A stretch of DNA of 64,000 nt from Bacillus_BD sp963708895 (GCA_963708895.1 CAVPUE010000002.1:186001-250000); one strand, 5' to 3'. Shown: positions 9,149 to 19,572, numbered from the stretch's first letter. Notes: generated by a model not told the origin, from the sequence alone. Program-made: numbers and translations.

Positions 9149-9821
9149 ATGAATGAAGTTTACTTGATGATTTTTCGTACTTTTTTAATATATTTATTAA
9201 TCCTTGTCGTTTTTCGATTTATGGGTAAACGGGAAATTGGAGAATTGAGTGTTTTTGACTTAGTTGTTAATATAATGATTGCTGAAATGGCAGCGATGGC
9301 CATTGATCGGCAAAACAAGGATCTTTTAATATCAATTGTCCCAATTGGCATCTTACTGCTTATCCAAATGACCATGGCTCATATATCATTAAAAAGTAAA
9401 AAATTTAGAGATTTAGTAGATGGTTCACCAACAGTTATTATCAATCATGGACAAATTGATGAAAATGCGATGAGTAAGCAACGGTATAACTTTGATGATT
9501 TACTTCAACAACTTACGCGAAAAAGATATTCGTAATATCGCTGATGTAGAATTTGCGATTTTGGAGCCCTCCGGAAAATTATCTGTTATGAGAAAGGAAG
9601 CGAATAATAAAGATTTAACGCTCCCACTTATTATTGATGGTGAAATTCAAAAAGATCATTTAAACAGAATTCATAAAACGGAAGAATGGCTTAGTGATAA
9701 ACTTACGGAAAAAGGCTATAAAGAATTAAAAGAAATATCATTTTGTAGTTACCAGGATGGAAAGTTTTTTATTGATCTAATCGATAAAAGTCAAAACGAT
9801 GACAGCGAGTCATCGTTTTGA
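9149..9821 (+). CDS. yrbG: DUF421 membrane protein (YrbG/YetF-like), frameshifted
   Basis: About 223 residues when repaired. Three N-terminal membrane helices (IFRTFLIYLLILVVFRFMG, FDLVVNIMIAEMAAMAI, LLISIVPIGILLLIQ) with the family motif MGKREIGELSVFDLVV, then the cytosolic DUF421 domain (SPTVIINHGQID, NFDDLLQQLREKDI, VEFAILEPSGKLSV, PLIIDGEI). The frame moves +1 exactly at 9512-9516, where CTT is followed by one surplus base before CGCGAA; the family sequence QQLREK fixes the site. ATG 9149 follows GAAGGGGG. Function unknown; DUF421 proteins have been linked to spore germination or stress in bacilli. It converges on spoVB and shares its terminator. Confidence 0.82.
9792..9820. terminator. 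Bidirectional terminator inside both convergent stop regions
   Basis: Perfect 12-bp inverted repeat (9792-9803 with 9809-9820), loop AGCGA, with A-rich and T-rich ends. It contains the spoVB stop codon and most of the DUF421 gene stop codon. Confidence 0.8.
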
Positions 9822-11405
9822 GGATGAATGAGGTTGACCAAAAATAGCCAACTTTGCTAAAAAGGGACCAATCCATGGAATTCGATTTAATTCATCCTTT
9901 TGCATCAGCCCTAACAATAAGACAAGGAGAATATAAACGATACTAACTGAGGCTGTTACTAGTAATACTTTTATCGTCAAAGGTTGTGTGTTAGGTAAGT
10001 AGTTAAAGACCTCATTTCCTAACCAAGCAGCAACTACCATGACTAGTATCGTTTTTACATAATCACGTACATAGAAGGAAAATGAAATTGATTTCAAGAT
10101 AGTCGCAAAGTGGAGAAACGTTACGAGTACAAAACCTACTAATAATCCCATGGCGACACCGTTAATCCCGAAAGCTGGCTGGCTTGCTAAGAAAAAGATC
10201 ACAGTCGTTTTAACAATCGCTCCAATTAAGCTATTAATCATCGCTGCCCTAGCTAAATCAAGTGCTTGTAAGGTTGCTTGTAGAGGTCCTTGGCAATAAT
10301 GTAAAAGAAAGAATGGAGCCATTAACTTTATAAAATGAGCACCACTTGTGGATCCGTACATGACCTCCATTAAAGGTTCAGCAAGGATATATAAAACAAC
10401 AACAGCTAGTCCACCTGTGATAAAAACATAACGAAGTGCTTGTTGAAGTCGGTATTCCACCAGTTTCATATTATTTTGTGAGCTTGCTTCACTTATTGCT
10501 GGAACAAGGGATGTTGAGAGAGAATTCGTAACAAAAGAAGGTAACATTAATAGCGGCAGAGCTAGTCCTGTTAAAGACCCATATTGTTTTGTTGCCATAA
10601 CGGTTGCAACACCTGCTAGGGCAAGGGCATGTGCGACAACAATCGGCTCAAAAAACCAAGAGATGGAACCAATCATTCTACTACCGGTTGTTGGCAAGGC
10701 AATTCCCATTAAATCTTGAAAAGTACTCCTTCCAGACTTCACATATGAGAAGAATTGTTTTCTGATTGGAAATTTCTTTTTTATTTTAAAGGTCAAAACT
10801 AAATAGAACAGGGAAGCGAGTTCACCAATAACAGCGGAAAACATAGCTGCTGCTGCTGCATATTCGATTCCGTACGGTAAAAAGGTTTTGGTTAAAAAAG
10901 CGATTAAAGCGATTCGGACAACTTGTTCGATTAATTGGGATAGTGCTGCCGGCTTCATGTTTTGTTTTCCTTGAAAGTACCCTCTAATAACGGAAGAAAT
11001 CGCAATAATAGGTACGACAGGAGCAATTGCTAAAAGCGGATATAGTGTTCTTGAATCAGTAAAAATCGTATCTGCTAAAATCGGAGCCATGATGAGTAAA
11101 ATAGGAGTGAAAATAGCAGAAAGAGAAATCGTTGTCGCTAATGAAACGACTAGAATTTTTTTAATCTTTGCTTTATCCCCAGCGGCCTCAGCTTCTGCTA
11201 CATGCTTCGAAATCGCAACGGGAAGTCCCAGCTGCGTGACCGTTATTGCTAGGATAAAAGTTGGAACAGCCATCATATAAAGTCCAACGCCTTCTTCTCC
11301 AATAAAACGGGCAATGACAATGCGATTGATAAAACCAAGTACTCTTGTGATGAGTCCTGCTGCTAATAAAATCATCGTCCCTTTTAAAAACTTAGACACC
11401 TGCAT
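9810..11405 (-). CDS. spoVB: Stage V sporulation protein SpoVB, MurJ/Wzx-type flippase
   Basis: 531 residues from ATG 11405, which follows GAAGG at proper spacing; an in-frame ATG 36 bases upstream is less likely. Polytopic membrane protein of the MOP superfamily with about 14 helices, opening KFLKGTMILLAAGLITRVLGFINRI, the standard start of SpoVB/MurJ proteins. SpoVB is needed for cortex peptidoglycan synthesis and probably flips a lipid-linked precursor. The reading frame is intact, unlike several plus-strand neighbours. Its 3' end overlaps the convergent DUF421 gene by 12 bp. Divergent from comN, as in B. subtilis. Confidence 0.95.
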   Translation of the reverse strand: MQVSKFLKGTMILLAAGLITRVLGFINRIVIARFIGEEGVGLYMMAVPTFILAITVTQLGLPVAISKHVAEAEAAGDKAKIKKILVVSLATTISLSAIFTPILLIMAPILADTIFTDSRTLYPLLAIAPVVPIIAISSVIRGYFQGKQNMKPAALSQLIEQVVRIALIAFLTKTFLPYGIEYAAAAAMFSAVIGELASLFYLVLTFKIKKKFPIRKQFFSYVKSGRSTFQDLMGIALPTTGSRMIGSISWFFEPIVVAHALALAGVATVMATKQYGSLTGLALPLLMLPSFVTNSLSTSLVPAISEASSQNNMKLVEYRLQQALRYVFITGGLAVVVLYILAEPLMEVMYGSTSGAHFIKLMAPFFLLHYCQGPLQATLQALDLARAAMINSLIGAIVKTTVIFFLASQPAFGINGVAMGLLVGFVLVTFLHFATILKSISFSFYVRDYVKTILVMVVAAWLGNEVFNYLPNTQPLTIKVLLVTASVSIVYILLVLLLGLMQKDELNRIPWIGPFLAKLAIFGQPHSSSKR

Positions 11406-11509
11406 TCCCTGCCTTCTCAAAAAAGGTAAAATAATATACAATAATTTATATGCTTGTAGGTGGACAAAGCATGCCTACAAAATTTTTCAGGGAGGGAACT
11501 GATATAGAA

Positions 11510-11800
11510 ATGAGCCAAAATTATGAAAGTTATTTTGAAAATGTACGACCGGCATTGCAAAGTAAGCAAGAAGAATTTAAGTTGCTAGGCTATGATTCTG
11601 TATCAGAAATGGATATTTGGGACTATTTAGTTAAGAAAAAGTGGAAAAAAGAGAAGGAAGATCCTAAAGTTTCAAGGATTGTTCAAAGTATTCTTTCTTT
11701 AAAAGTAGGAGAGTTTATGAATTATAAGGCAGTAGAAGCATTAAAAGATACAAGTTTTTCTTTAGAAAATGAAAAAGATAGGCTAGAATTACTAAAGTAA
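11510..11800 (+). CDS. comN: Post-transcriptional regulator ComN
   Basis: About 96 residues. In B. subtilis ComN (YrzD) acts post-transcriptionally on the comE competence operon, which lies just beyond the rsfS end of this window in the usual order. Family-like blocks are SYFENVRPALQSKQEEFKLLGYDSVSE and DIWDYLVKKKWKK, then a conserved VGEFMNYKAVEALK. The ATG at 11510 is chosen because the family begins there, though GGAGGG is 13 bases upstream; an earlier ATG at 11471 is possible. It sits between spoVB and secDF as expected. Confidence 0.85.
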   Translation: MSQNYESYFENVRPALQSKQEEFKLLGYDSVSEMDIWDYLVKKKWKKEKEDPKVSRIVQSILSLKVGEFMNYKAVEALKDTSFSLENEKDRLELLK

Positions 11801-11855
11801 AGAGATACATATATTTGTTTTTGTGTTTTTTAGTATTAAGGAGGAAATGTACATA

Positions 11856-14122
11856 ATGTATAAACGGAGCAGGATCATTGCTTTTCTGATTTTTATTGTC
11901 GTCATGGGTACCGTGATGGTAACAACGACAAGTGGAGTACTCAATAATATTAAGCTGGGTTTGGATCTACAAGGTGGATTTGAGGTCCTATACGAAGTAA
12001 AACCAGCTAAGGAAGATCAGGTTATCGACCAAAAGGCCTTAATCGCCACAGCAGAAGCATTGGATCGTCGCGTCAATGTATTGGGAGTAAGTGAGCCGAT
12101 TATTCAAATTGAAGGCGATGATCGTATTCGTGTGCAGCTTGCTGGGGTTGAGGATCAAAATGAGGCAAGGGAAATCCTTTCAACCGAAGCAAATTTAACC
12201 TTCCGGGATGCTGATGACAACCTAATGATGGATGGTGCTGATCTTGCTGAAGGTGGCGCTGAACAAACCTTCGATGAAAATGGTCAACCAATTGTTTCTT
12301 TAAAATTAAAGAGTGCTGAAAAGTTTAAAGAGGTCACACAAAAAATCGTCGGGATGGCACCTAATAATTATCTTGTCATTTGGATGGATTTTGAGGAAGG
12401 AAAAGATTCTTTCCAAACGGAAATTACAAAACCAGATCCTAAATTTGTTTCAGCACCAACCGTTAATGAAATATTTAACCAAGATACCGTAACGATTGTG
12501 GGAAGTTTCACAGTTGATGAGGCAAAAAGCTTGGCAGATTTATTAAATGCCGGTGCCCTGCCTGTGCAACTAGATGAAATATTCTCAACATCAGTAGGTG
12601 CTCAGTTTGGTGAAAGTGCATTGCAGGAAACCGTTTTTGCTGGGTTAATTGGGATTGCAGCTGTATTCCTTTTTATGATTTTCTACTATCGTTTACCAGG
12701 ATTAATTGCAACGATTACATTAACGATTTATTTGTTTTTAGTATTGGTCGTTTTTGATTGGATGAACGTTGTTTTAACGTTGCCAGGTATTGCAGCCTTT
12801 ATTCTCGGGGTCGGTACCGCTGTTGATGCAAATATTATTACGGCAGAGAGAATAAGAGAAGAAATTAGAGTAGGAAAATCAATTAAATCAGCCTTTAAGG
12901 CAGGAAATACGAATTCAATTTCAACGGTTACAGATGCAAACCTTACGCTTCTATTAGCAGCTGTTGTTCTATTCTATTTATGGAACAAGCTCAGTAAAAG
13001 GTTTTGCCACTAGTTTAATCATTGGAACATTGGGAAGTTTTATTACGAATGTGTACTTATCTAGATGGCTATTAGGTCTCTTTGTCAATAGTGGATATTT
13101 TGATAAAAGACCTGGTTGGTTTGGTGTTAAGAAAAGTGCGATTCATGATTTAAAAGAAAATGTAGATACTCTTGATTTAACAACGAAGTTTGATCGTTTT
13201 GATTTTGTCACAAAACGTAAAAGATATTTTGGAATTGCAGGTACCTTGCTGGTGCTTGGGATTATTATTTTATTCGTATTTGAATTAAATCTCTCGATCG
13301 ATTTTACAAAAGGTACACGGATCGAAATTTTAGCAGATCAACCTTTAACCGCTGAAATGGTGTCAACCGAATTGGATAAGCTTCGATATCTCTACAGATG
13401 ACATTGTTATTTCTGGAGATAACAATAATATCGGGGTCGCACGTCTAACAGATGTCCTCTCACAAGAGGAAATTTCTGAGATCAAAGCGGAACTTAAAGA
13501 TGTATATGGTTCAGAGCCTAATGTTAGCTCCGTTACGCCAACAGTAGGAAAAGAAATTGCCAAGAATGCCTTAAAAGGATTACTGATTACCTGTCTAGGT
13601 TTAATTGTCTTTGTATCCTTCCGGTTTGAATGGAGGATGGCTGTTCCTGCGGTTATTGCTTTATTGTATGCAGCGTTCTTCATTATTCCGTTCTTTAGTT
13701 TAACGAGATTAGAGGTCGATTTAAACTTTATTGCTGCCCTGTTAACCGTTGTTGGGTATTCAATCAATGATACAATCGTAACATTCGACCGTATTCGAGA
13801 AAACATGACGAAACGGAAGCGGATTAAAAAGCCAGAAGAAATTATTGAGGTTGCGAATACAAGTGTTCGCCAAACTTTAGGTCGATCACTTAATACGGTG
13901 TTAATGGTTACGTTAACCGTTGTTTCGATCATGATTTTTGGTAGTGAATCAATCCGTTCGTTCGCCGTCGCTTTAACAGTCGGCTTGATTGTTGGTACAA
14001 TAACTTCTGTCTACATTGCAACCCCACTTTGGGTTGTGCTGAAGCAAAAAGAATTAAAACAGAAAGGTGTTATTGTCACCTTTAAAGAGAAAAAGGTTCG
14101 TACAGATGAACCCGTTGTGTAA
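11856..14122 (+). CDS. secDF: Protein translocase SecDF fusion, two frameshifts
   Basis: Repaired length is about 755 residues, near the 737 of B. subtilis, where SecD and SecF are one chain. SecDF uses the proton gradient to help complete Sec export. SecD signs: KLGLDLQGGFEVLYEV, the P1 domain, then FMIFYYRLPGLIATI and LPGIAAFILGVGTAVDANIITAERIREE. SecF signs: FELNLSIDFTKGTRIEI, and VVGYSINDTIVTFDRIRENM. The frame moves +1 near 12987 (TTCTAT, surplus T, TATGGAACAAGC) and again at 13384 (CTT, surplus C, GATATC). The start ATG 11856 is preferred over 11847 because of Shine-Dalgarno spacing. As SecDF matters for secretion and growth, two independent knock-outs suggest sequence errors. Confidence 0.92.
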
Positions 14123-14130
14123 GAAATTAG

Positions 14131-14155
14131 GCTGCAGAATTTTCTGCAGCTTTTT
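14131..14155 (+). terminator. Terminator after secDF
   Basis: GCTGCAGAA pairs with TTCTGCAGC around a two-base loop, followed by five T. Confidence 0.8.
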
Positions 14156-14175
14156 CAGTTTCCAAATATCTTACA

Positions 14176-14204
14176 TTGAAACGAATTCATCTCTTTTGTA
14201 TAAT
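14176..14204 (+). promoter_or_regulatory. SigA-type promoter for recJ
   Basis: TTGAAA (14176-14181), 17-base spacer, TATAAT (14199-14204), 20 bp ahead of the recJ ATG, so the untranslated leader is very short. Confidence 0.7.
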
Positions 14205-14224
14205 GAAATGACTGAGGTGAACGT

Positions 14225-16591
14225 ATGTTAAAGTCTAAAAGTCGTTGGGTCGTACGACCATCCAATATAGAAAAGATGAATGAATTAGTAGAGAAGATAG
14301 GTGTTTCGCCGTTAGTTGCTTCGCTTCTTGTTAACAGGGGATTGGAAAATCCGGATGAGGCAAGGGCTTTTTTATTTAGTGAAAATCAAGAATTTCATGA
14401 TCCATTTCTATTAAAGGATATGAATTTAGCTGTACAAAGAGTACAACAAGCGATTACTAATGAAGAACCTATTTTAATTTTTGGAGATTATGATTGTGAT
14501 GGTGTGACAAGTACAACCGTCATGATGAAAACATTACAAGAACTAGGTGCCAATGTACAATTTTACATCCCTAACCGTTTCACAGAAGGCTATGGTCCAA
14601 ATGAGGGAGCGTTTAGGCATGCACATGATATCGGAATCAAACTAATCATAACCGTAGATACAGGAATCGCCGCACTAAGCTCAGCTCTTGTGGCAAAAGA
14701 GTTGGGAATCGATTTAATCATTACAGACCACCATGAACCAGGACCAGAACTACCAGATGCATTTGCAATCATCCATCCTAAATTAGCAGGTAGTGTCTAT
14801 CCTTTTTCAGAACTTGCTGGAGTGGGGGTAGCCTTTAAATTTGCTCATGCCTTACTTGGCAGAGTCCCAGAACATTTACTTCAGTTTGTGGCAATCGGTA
14901 CAGTAGCCGATCTCGTACCATTAAAGGGTGAAAATCGATTAATCGTTCAAAAAGGCTTAGGATCTCTAAGAAGCACGCAAAATGTGGGGTTAAAGTCATT
15001 ATTTAAGAGTGCTAATATCGAACAGGCCCAAATGAATGAGGAAAGTATTGGCTTTTCAATCGCACCACGTATCAATGCAGTAGGTAGATTAGAATCTGCT
15101 GAGCCTGCTGTTGACTTATTATTAGAAGAAGATGCCGGACAAGCTGAGATGTTAGCAGAGGAAATTGAACAATTAAATAGTGATCGGAAGAAATTAGTTA
15201 ATTCTATAACTGAAGAAGCTATGAAAATGGTTGAAGAGCAATTTCCAGTAAGTGAAAATCAATGTATCGTCATTGGTAAAGAAAATTGGAATGCAGGTGT
15301 AATCGGTATTGTCGCATCAAGACTAGTTGAAAAATATTACCGTCCAACTATTGTTTTAAGTTATGATCATGAAAAGGGCTTAGCGAAAGGTTCTGCACGG
15401 AGTATTGAGGGTTTTGATTTATTTATTAACTTGTCAACCTGTCGTGATATTTTACCTCATTTTGGTGGTCATACGATGGCTGCTGGGATGACATTAAATA
15501 TAAATGATGTGGATGAATTACGGAATCGGATGAACAGACTTGCTAGTGAGCAACTTAAAGAAGAGGATCTTACTCCTATCACATATATCGATACGGAAGT
15601 AAGGATTGATGAAATTGACCTTGATGTCATTGAGGAAATGAATCGTTTATCACCATATGGAGTAGATAATCCAAAGCCAAAAGTACTGATTAAGGATGCT
15701 CCAATTGCAAATATTAGAAAAATCGGTTCTGAACAAGATCATTTGAAATTAGCACTGAAGCAGGGTGAAATCACTTTAGACGGTGTCGGCTTTGGATTAG
15801 GGCTGGCAGCCGATCATGTCTCGGCTATTTCTAAAGTCTCTGTAATCGGTGAGTTATCGATTAATGAATGGAATAATCGTCGAAAGCCGCAAATTTTTCT
15901 TCAAGATCTTTCTGTAGGGTCTTGGCAATTATTTGATTATCGCGGAGGTAAAAAAATCACGTCATTGGTATCTACTTTACCGCCTGAAAAGACGAAATGG
16001 GTTGTTTTCCATCCTGAAGTGAAATCAAAATTAGAAAGATCATTTTCTGGGATCGATGTATTATTTATATCTTCTGAAGAGGTGGCAGCACAAATCGATC
16101 TTGATCAATCTCATGTGATACTAGTTGATTTTCCTACTTCCAAGAATCTGCTCGTTAACTTGTTATCAAATCAAAAAATTGCTAGAATCTATGCTCATTT
16201 TTATAAACCACAAAGTGATTATCTTTCTACCATTCCAACAAGAGACCATTTTAAATGGTACTATGCGTTTCTTGCTAAAAAGGGTCCTTTTGATCTTAAA
16301 AAACATAGTAGTGCCCTAGCAAAATACCGTGGTTGGACAGAGGAAACGATTGATTTTATGTCAAAGGTGTTTTTTGACTTGGATTTTGTTACAATGGAAA
16401 ATGGACTTATTTCTTTAAATAAAAATGCAAATAAACATGATTTATCCGATTCTATTACCTATAAACAAAAACAAGAAGTACTAACACTTGAAAAAGAATT
16501 AATCTATTCTTCATATCAGCAATTAAAAAATTGGTTTGATACAGTGATGCAATCTGAGCAGCATGAGGAGGAAGTAAGGGAATGGATTTAA
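14225..16591 (+). CDS. recJ: Single-strand 5'-3' exonuclease RecJ
   Basis: 788 residues, matching the long Bacillus form. DHH-family metal site motifs are in order: FGDYDCDGVTS (near 85-95), TVDTGIAA (near 141-148), TDHHEPGP (near 165-172) and the DHHA1 region with GIVASRLVEKYYRPTIVL and GGHTMAAGM. A further C-terminal domain found in Firmicutes follows. RecJ acts in recombinational and mismatch repair. ATG 14225 is behind GAGGTGA. The 3' end overlaps apt by 10 bp, so the two are co-translated. Confidence 0.97.
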   Translation: MLKSKSRWVVRPSNIEKMNELVEKIGVSPLVASLLVNRGLENPDEARAFLFSENQEFHDPFLLKDMNLAVQRVQQAITNEEPILIFGDYDCDGVTSTTVMMKTLQELGANVQFYIPNRFTEGYGPNEGAFRHAHDIGIKLIITVDTGIAALSSALVAKELGIDLIITDHHEPGPELPDAFAIIHPKLAGSVYPFSELAGVGVAFKFAHALLGRVPEHLLQFVAIGTVADLVPLKGENRLIVQKGLGSLRSTQNVGLKSLFKSANIEQAQMNEESIGFSIAPRINAVGRLESAEPAVDLLLEEDAGQAEMLAEEIEQLNSDRKKLVNSITEEAMKMVEEQFPVSENQCIVIGKENWNAGVIGIVASRLVEKYYRPTIVLSYDHEKGLAKGSARSIEGFDLFINLSTCRDILPHFGGHTMAAGMTLNINDVDELRNRMNRLASEQLKEEDLTPITYIDTEVRIDEIDLDVIEEMNRLSPYGVDNPKPKVLIKDAPIANIRKIGSEQDHLKLALKQGEITLDGVGFGLGLAADHVSAISKVSVIGELSINEWNNRRKPQIFLQDLSVGSWQLFDYRGGKKITSLVSTLPPEKTKWVVFHPEVKSKLERSFSGIDVLFISSEEVAAQIDLDQSHVILVDFPTSKNLLVNLLSNQKIARIYAHFYKPQSDYLSTIPTRDHFKWYYAFLAKKGPFDLKKHSSALAKYRGWTEETIDFMSKVFFDLDFVTMENGLISLNKNANKHDLSDSITYKQKQEVLTLEKELIYSSYQQLKNWFDTVMQSEQHEEEVREWI

Positions 16592-17094
16592 CGAGATATA
16601 TTAAGATTGTAGAAGATTATCCAAAACCAGGGATCAGTTTTAAGGATATTACTCCATTAATGAATGATGGTGAGGCATTTAAATATGCAACGGATCAGAT
16701 TGTTGAATATGCTCGTGAAAAACAAATTGATTTAGTTGTTGGACCTGAAGCAAGAGGCTTTATTATTGGTTGTCCTGTTGCTTATTCATTAGGAGTGGGC
16801 TTTGCACCGGTTCGTAAAGAAGGAAAGCTTCCTCGTGAAACAGTGAAAGTGAGCTATGGTCTAGAATATGGGAAAGATGTTTTGACCATTCATAAAGATG
16901 CGATTCATCCCGGTCAAAGAATTTTGATCACGGATGATCTATTGGCTACGGGAGGAACCATTGATGCGACGATCCAATTAGTGGAAGAGCTTGGTGGTGT
17001 TGTTGCTGGAATTGCCTTTATTATAGAATTGAGCGAATTAGAAGGACGTAATAAGCTAATAGGTCGCGATATGTTGACATTAATGACTTATTAG
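16582..17094 (+). CDS. apt: Adenine phosphoribosyltransferase Apt
   Basis: 170 residues, standard length. Salvages adenine to AMP using PRPP. The PRPP-binding signature ILITDDLLATGGTIDAT is near residues 114-130, and the N-terminal block YPKPGISFKDITPLM is typical of Apt. ATG 16582 follows GAGGAGG and lies within the end of recJ. It removes the adenine released by MtnN, encoded at 54681-55388. The recJ-apt-relA order is the one of B. subtilis. Confidence 0.97.
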   Translation: MDLTRYIKIVEDYPKPGISFKDITPLMNDGEAFKYATDQIVEYAREKQIDLVVGPEARGFIIGCPVAYSLGVGFAPVRKEGKLPRETVKVSYGLEYGKDVLTIHKDAIHPGQRILITDDLLATGGTIDATIQLVEELGGVVAGIAFIIELSELEGRNKLIGRDMLTLMTY

Positions 17095-17101
17095 GATGTG
17101 G

Positions 17102-17127
17102 GGGCGCTTACACTAGAGCGCTCTTTT
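17102..17127 (+). terminator. Possible terminator after apt
   Basis: GGGCGCT and AGCGCTC form a 7-bp stem with one mismatch, followed by TTTT. Short T-run, so uncertain. Confidence 0.5.
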
Positions 17128-17212
17128 CGTATATTATTTTGTAAAACTTAAGTTATCGCATTCATATTTTCATACGATTAATAAATAATGTCGAAAAATA
17201 GGGTTTATTTTC

Positions 17213-17241
17213 TTTACATCTCGGCTTTTTTTTTCGATAAT
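17213..17241 (+). promoter_or_regulatory. Promoter candidate for relA
   Basis: TTTACA (17213-17218), 17-base spacer rich in T, GATAAT (17236-17241). Transcription would start near 17248 and give a leader that contains the partial dispersed repeat at 17279. Confidence 0.55.
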
Positions 17242-17278
17242 AAGAACAATTATAACTTTTTTATAAAAGGTTTTTTAT

Positions 17279-17345
17279 TAAAGTTTGTTGTTAAAATCCA
17301 AGGGCTATTTTAACGTAGAAAAAGCTATTTTGCGTATTCTAATAA
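17279..17345 (+). repeat. Dispersed repeat copy R1, 5' part only
   Basis: Begins TAAAGTTTGTTGTTAAAATC and keeps the following segment with GGGCTATTTTAACGTAGAAA, then diverges; the right end (GAGAAAAGAGCCTTA) is missing. It occupies the relA leader, ending about 20 bp before the relA Shine-Dalgarno. See copies at 21649, 58366, 60014 and 62693. Confidence 0.75.
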
Positions 17346-17368
17346 AATCTATTAAAAAAGGTGGTTCT

Positions 17369-19561
17369 ATGGCGAATGATCAAGTGTTAACCGCCGAACA
17401 AGTCATCGAACGAACAAGTGGCTATTTAAATGATGAAGAAGTGAAGTTCATTGAAAGAGCTTATGAATTTGCCAAACATGCTCATCGTTTACAATTTAGA
17501 AAATCTGGTGAACCGTATATTATCCATCCGATCCAAGTAGCAGGTATTCTTGCTAATCTAGAAATGGATCCTTATACTGTTGCAGCAGGTTTTTTACATG
17601 ACGTTGTTGAAGATACAGAAGCAACCTTACAGGATTTAAAGGAAGTCTTTAACGATGAAGTGGCCATGCTCGTCGATGGTGTTACAAAGCTCGGTAAAAT
17701 TAAATATAAATCACACGAAGAACAGCAGGCAGAAAATCATCGAAAAATGTTTGTAGCAATGGCACAGGATATTCGTGTCATCATGATTAAATTGGCTGAC
17801 AGACTCCATAATATGAGGACATTAAAGCATCTGCCAGCGGAGAAACAACGACGTATTGCAAATGAAACACTTGAAATATTTGCACCACTTGCTAATCGTT
17901 TAGGGATTTCAGCTATTAAATGGGAGCTTGAGGATACAGCGTTACGCTATTTAAATCCACAGCAATATTATCGTATTGTGAATTTAATGAAAAGAAAACG
18001 CGCAGAGCGTGAAGAGTATTTAGATGGAGTGACAGAAGAACTCAAAATCCAATTGAAAGATGTTGGGATTCAAGCGGATTTATCAGGTCGACCTAAACAT
18101 ATTTTTAGTATTTATCGAAAAATGGTTCACCAAAACAAGCAATTTAATGAAATCTATGATTTACTTGCGGTTAGAATTATTGTGAATTCAATTAAAGACT
18201 GCTATGCCGTGCTAGGGATTATCCATACCTGTTGGAAGCCAATGCCAGGTAGATTTAAAGATTATATTGCGATGCCGAAGCCGAATATGTATCAATCGCT
18301 TCATACGACTGTTATTGGACCTAAAGGGGATCCACTTGAAGTGCAAATTCGTACAAAAGAAATGCATCGAATTGCTGAGTATGGGGTTGCAGCACATTGG
18401 GCTTATAAAGAGGGAAAACCAGTAAATGAAGGGTCATTTGAAGAAAAGCTTTCATGGTTCCGTGAGATTCTTGAATTTGAAGAAGATATTGTAAATGCAG
18501 AAGAGTTTATGGAATCATTAAAAGTAGATCTATTTTCTGATATGGTCTTTGTTTTTACGCCAAAGGGAGATGTGATTGAACTTCCTGCAGGGTCTGTACC
18601 GATTGATTTTGCTTACCGGATACACTCGGAAGTCGGGAACAAGACGATCGGGGCAAAAGTGAATGGAAAAATGGTGACTCTCGATTATAAATTAAAAACG
18701 GGAGATATATTAGAAATTCTTACTTCCAAACATTCCTATGGTCCAAGTCAGGATTGGTTGAAACTAGCTCAAACATCACAAGCAAAAAATAAAATCAGAG
18801 CCTTTTTTAAGAAGCAAATGCGAGAGGAAAATGTTGAAAAAGGCCGTGAACAAGTAGAAAAAGAAATTAGAGGGATGGAGTTTGATTTAAAAGAAATCTT
18901 AACTTCAGACAATGTGAAAAGAGTATTTGAAAAATTTAATTTTGCCAATGAAGACGATATGTATGCAGCTGTTGGCTATGGTGGAGTTACGGCGTTACAG
19001 GTAGCAAATCGCTTAACTGAAAAATGGCGCAAAAAACGTGACAAAGAACAAGTGGCTAATATTTCAAATGCGGTTGCAGAATTAAAAACGATGCCAACCA
19101 AGAAAAAGCGAGAGTCTGGAGTACGTGTTGAAGGAATCGATAATCTTCTTATTCGTCTATCTCGCTGCTGTAATCCAGTTCCAGGCGATGATATTGTTGG
19201 CTTTATTACAAAAGGTAGAGGAGTGTCCGTTCACCGAAAAGATTGTCCAAACATCATGAATGAGGATGCGAAGGAAAGACTGATTCCGGTTGAATGGGAA
19301 ACAGGATTAAATGATCGTAAAGAATATAATGTTGAAATTGAAATTAGTGGCTTTGACAGACGTGGATTATTAAATGAAGTTCTGCAAGCGGTCAATGAAT
19401 CGAAAACGGATATATCTGCTGTTTCAGGGAAAACGGACCGAAATAAAATGGTAACCATTACGATGACGATTTCGATTTTAAATGTTAGTCATTTACAAAA
19501 GATCGTGGATCGAATTAAACAAATCCCTGATGTGTATGCCGTTCGTAGAATGATGGATTAA
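17369..19561 (+). CDS. relA: Bifunctional (p)ppGpp synthetase/hydrolase RelA (Rel)
   Basis: 730 residues, as in other Firmicute Rel proteins. Order of domains: HD hydrolase (FLHDVVEDTEATL, ADRLHNMRTLKHL; residues about 30-180), synthetase (GRPKHIFSIYRKM, YDLLAVRIIV, AMPKPNMYQSLHTTV; about 220-350), TGS (VFTPKGDVIELPAGSVPIDFAYRIHSE about 390-450), zinc-finger-like CCNPVPGDDI, and a C-terminal ACT domain (ISGFDRRGLLNEVLQ). It sets alarmone levels in amino-acid starvation. Start ATG 17369 follows AAGGTGG; the ORF remains open upstream into the repeat but with no good start. dtd follows after 11 bp. Confidence 0.97.
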   Translation: MANDQVLTAEQVIERTSGYLNDEEVKFIERAYEFAKHAHRLQFRKSGEPYIIHPIQVAGILANLEMDPYTVAAGFLHDVVEDTEATLQDLKEVFNDEVAMLVDGVTKLGKIKYKSHEEQQAENHRKMFVAMAQDIRVIMIKLADRLHNMRTLKHLPAEKQRRIANETLEIFAPLANRLGISAIKWELEDTALRYLNPQQYYRIVNLMKRKRAEREEYLDGVTEELKIQLKDVGIQADLSGRPKHIFSIYRKMVHQNKQFNEIYDLLAVRIIVNSIKDCYAVLGIIHTCWKPMPGRFKDYIAMPKPNMYQSLHTTVIGPKGDPLEVQIRTKEMHRIAEYGVAAHWAYKEGKPVNEGSFEEKLSWFREILEFEEDIVNAEEFMESLKVDLFSDMVFVFTPKGDVIELPAGSVPIDFAYRIHSEVGNKTIGAKVNGKMVTLDYKLKTGDILEILTSKHSYGPSQDWLKLAQTSQAKNKIRAFFKKQMREENVEKGREQVEKEIRGMEFDLKEILTSDNVKRVFEKFNFANEDDMYAAVGYGGVTALQVANRLTEKWRKKRDKEQVANISNAVAELKTMPTKKKRESGVRVEGIDNLLIRLSRCCNPVPGDDIVGFITKGRGVSVHRKDCPNIMNEDAKERLIPVEWETGLNDRKEYNVEIEISGFDRRGLLNEVLQAVNESKTDISAVSGKTDRNKMVTITMTISILNVSHLQKIVDRIKQIPDVYAVRRMMD

Positions 19562-19572
19562 GGTGATGAAAC

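Noticed and set aside
13363..13932. A 189-codon open frame opposite secDF
   Set aside because: Antisense shadow of the SecF part; codons mirror the real gene and no start signal is present.
17285..17368. N-terminal extension of RelA from the upstream open frame
   Set aside because: It would be coded by the dispersed repeat, has no ribosome site and is absent from the family; ATG 17369 has AAGGTGG.
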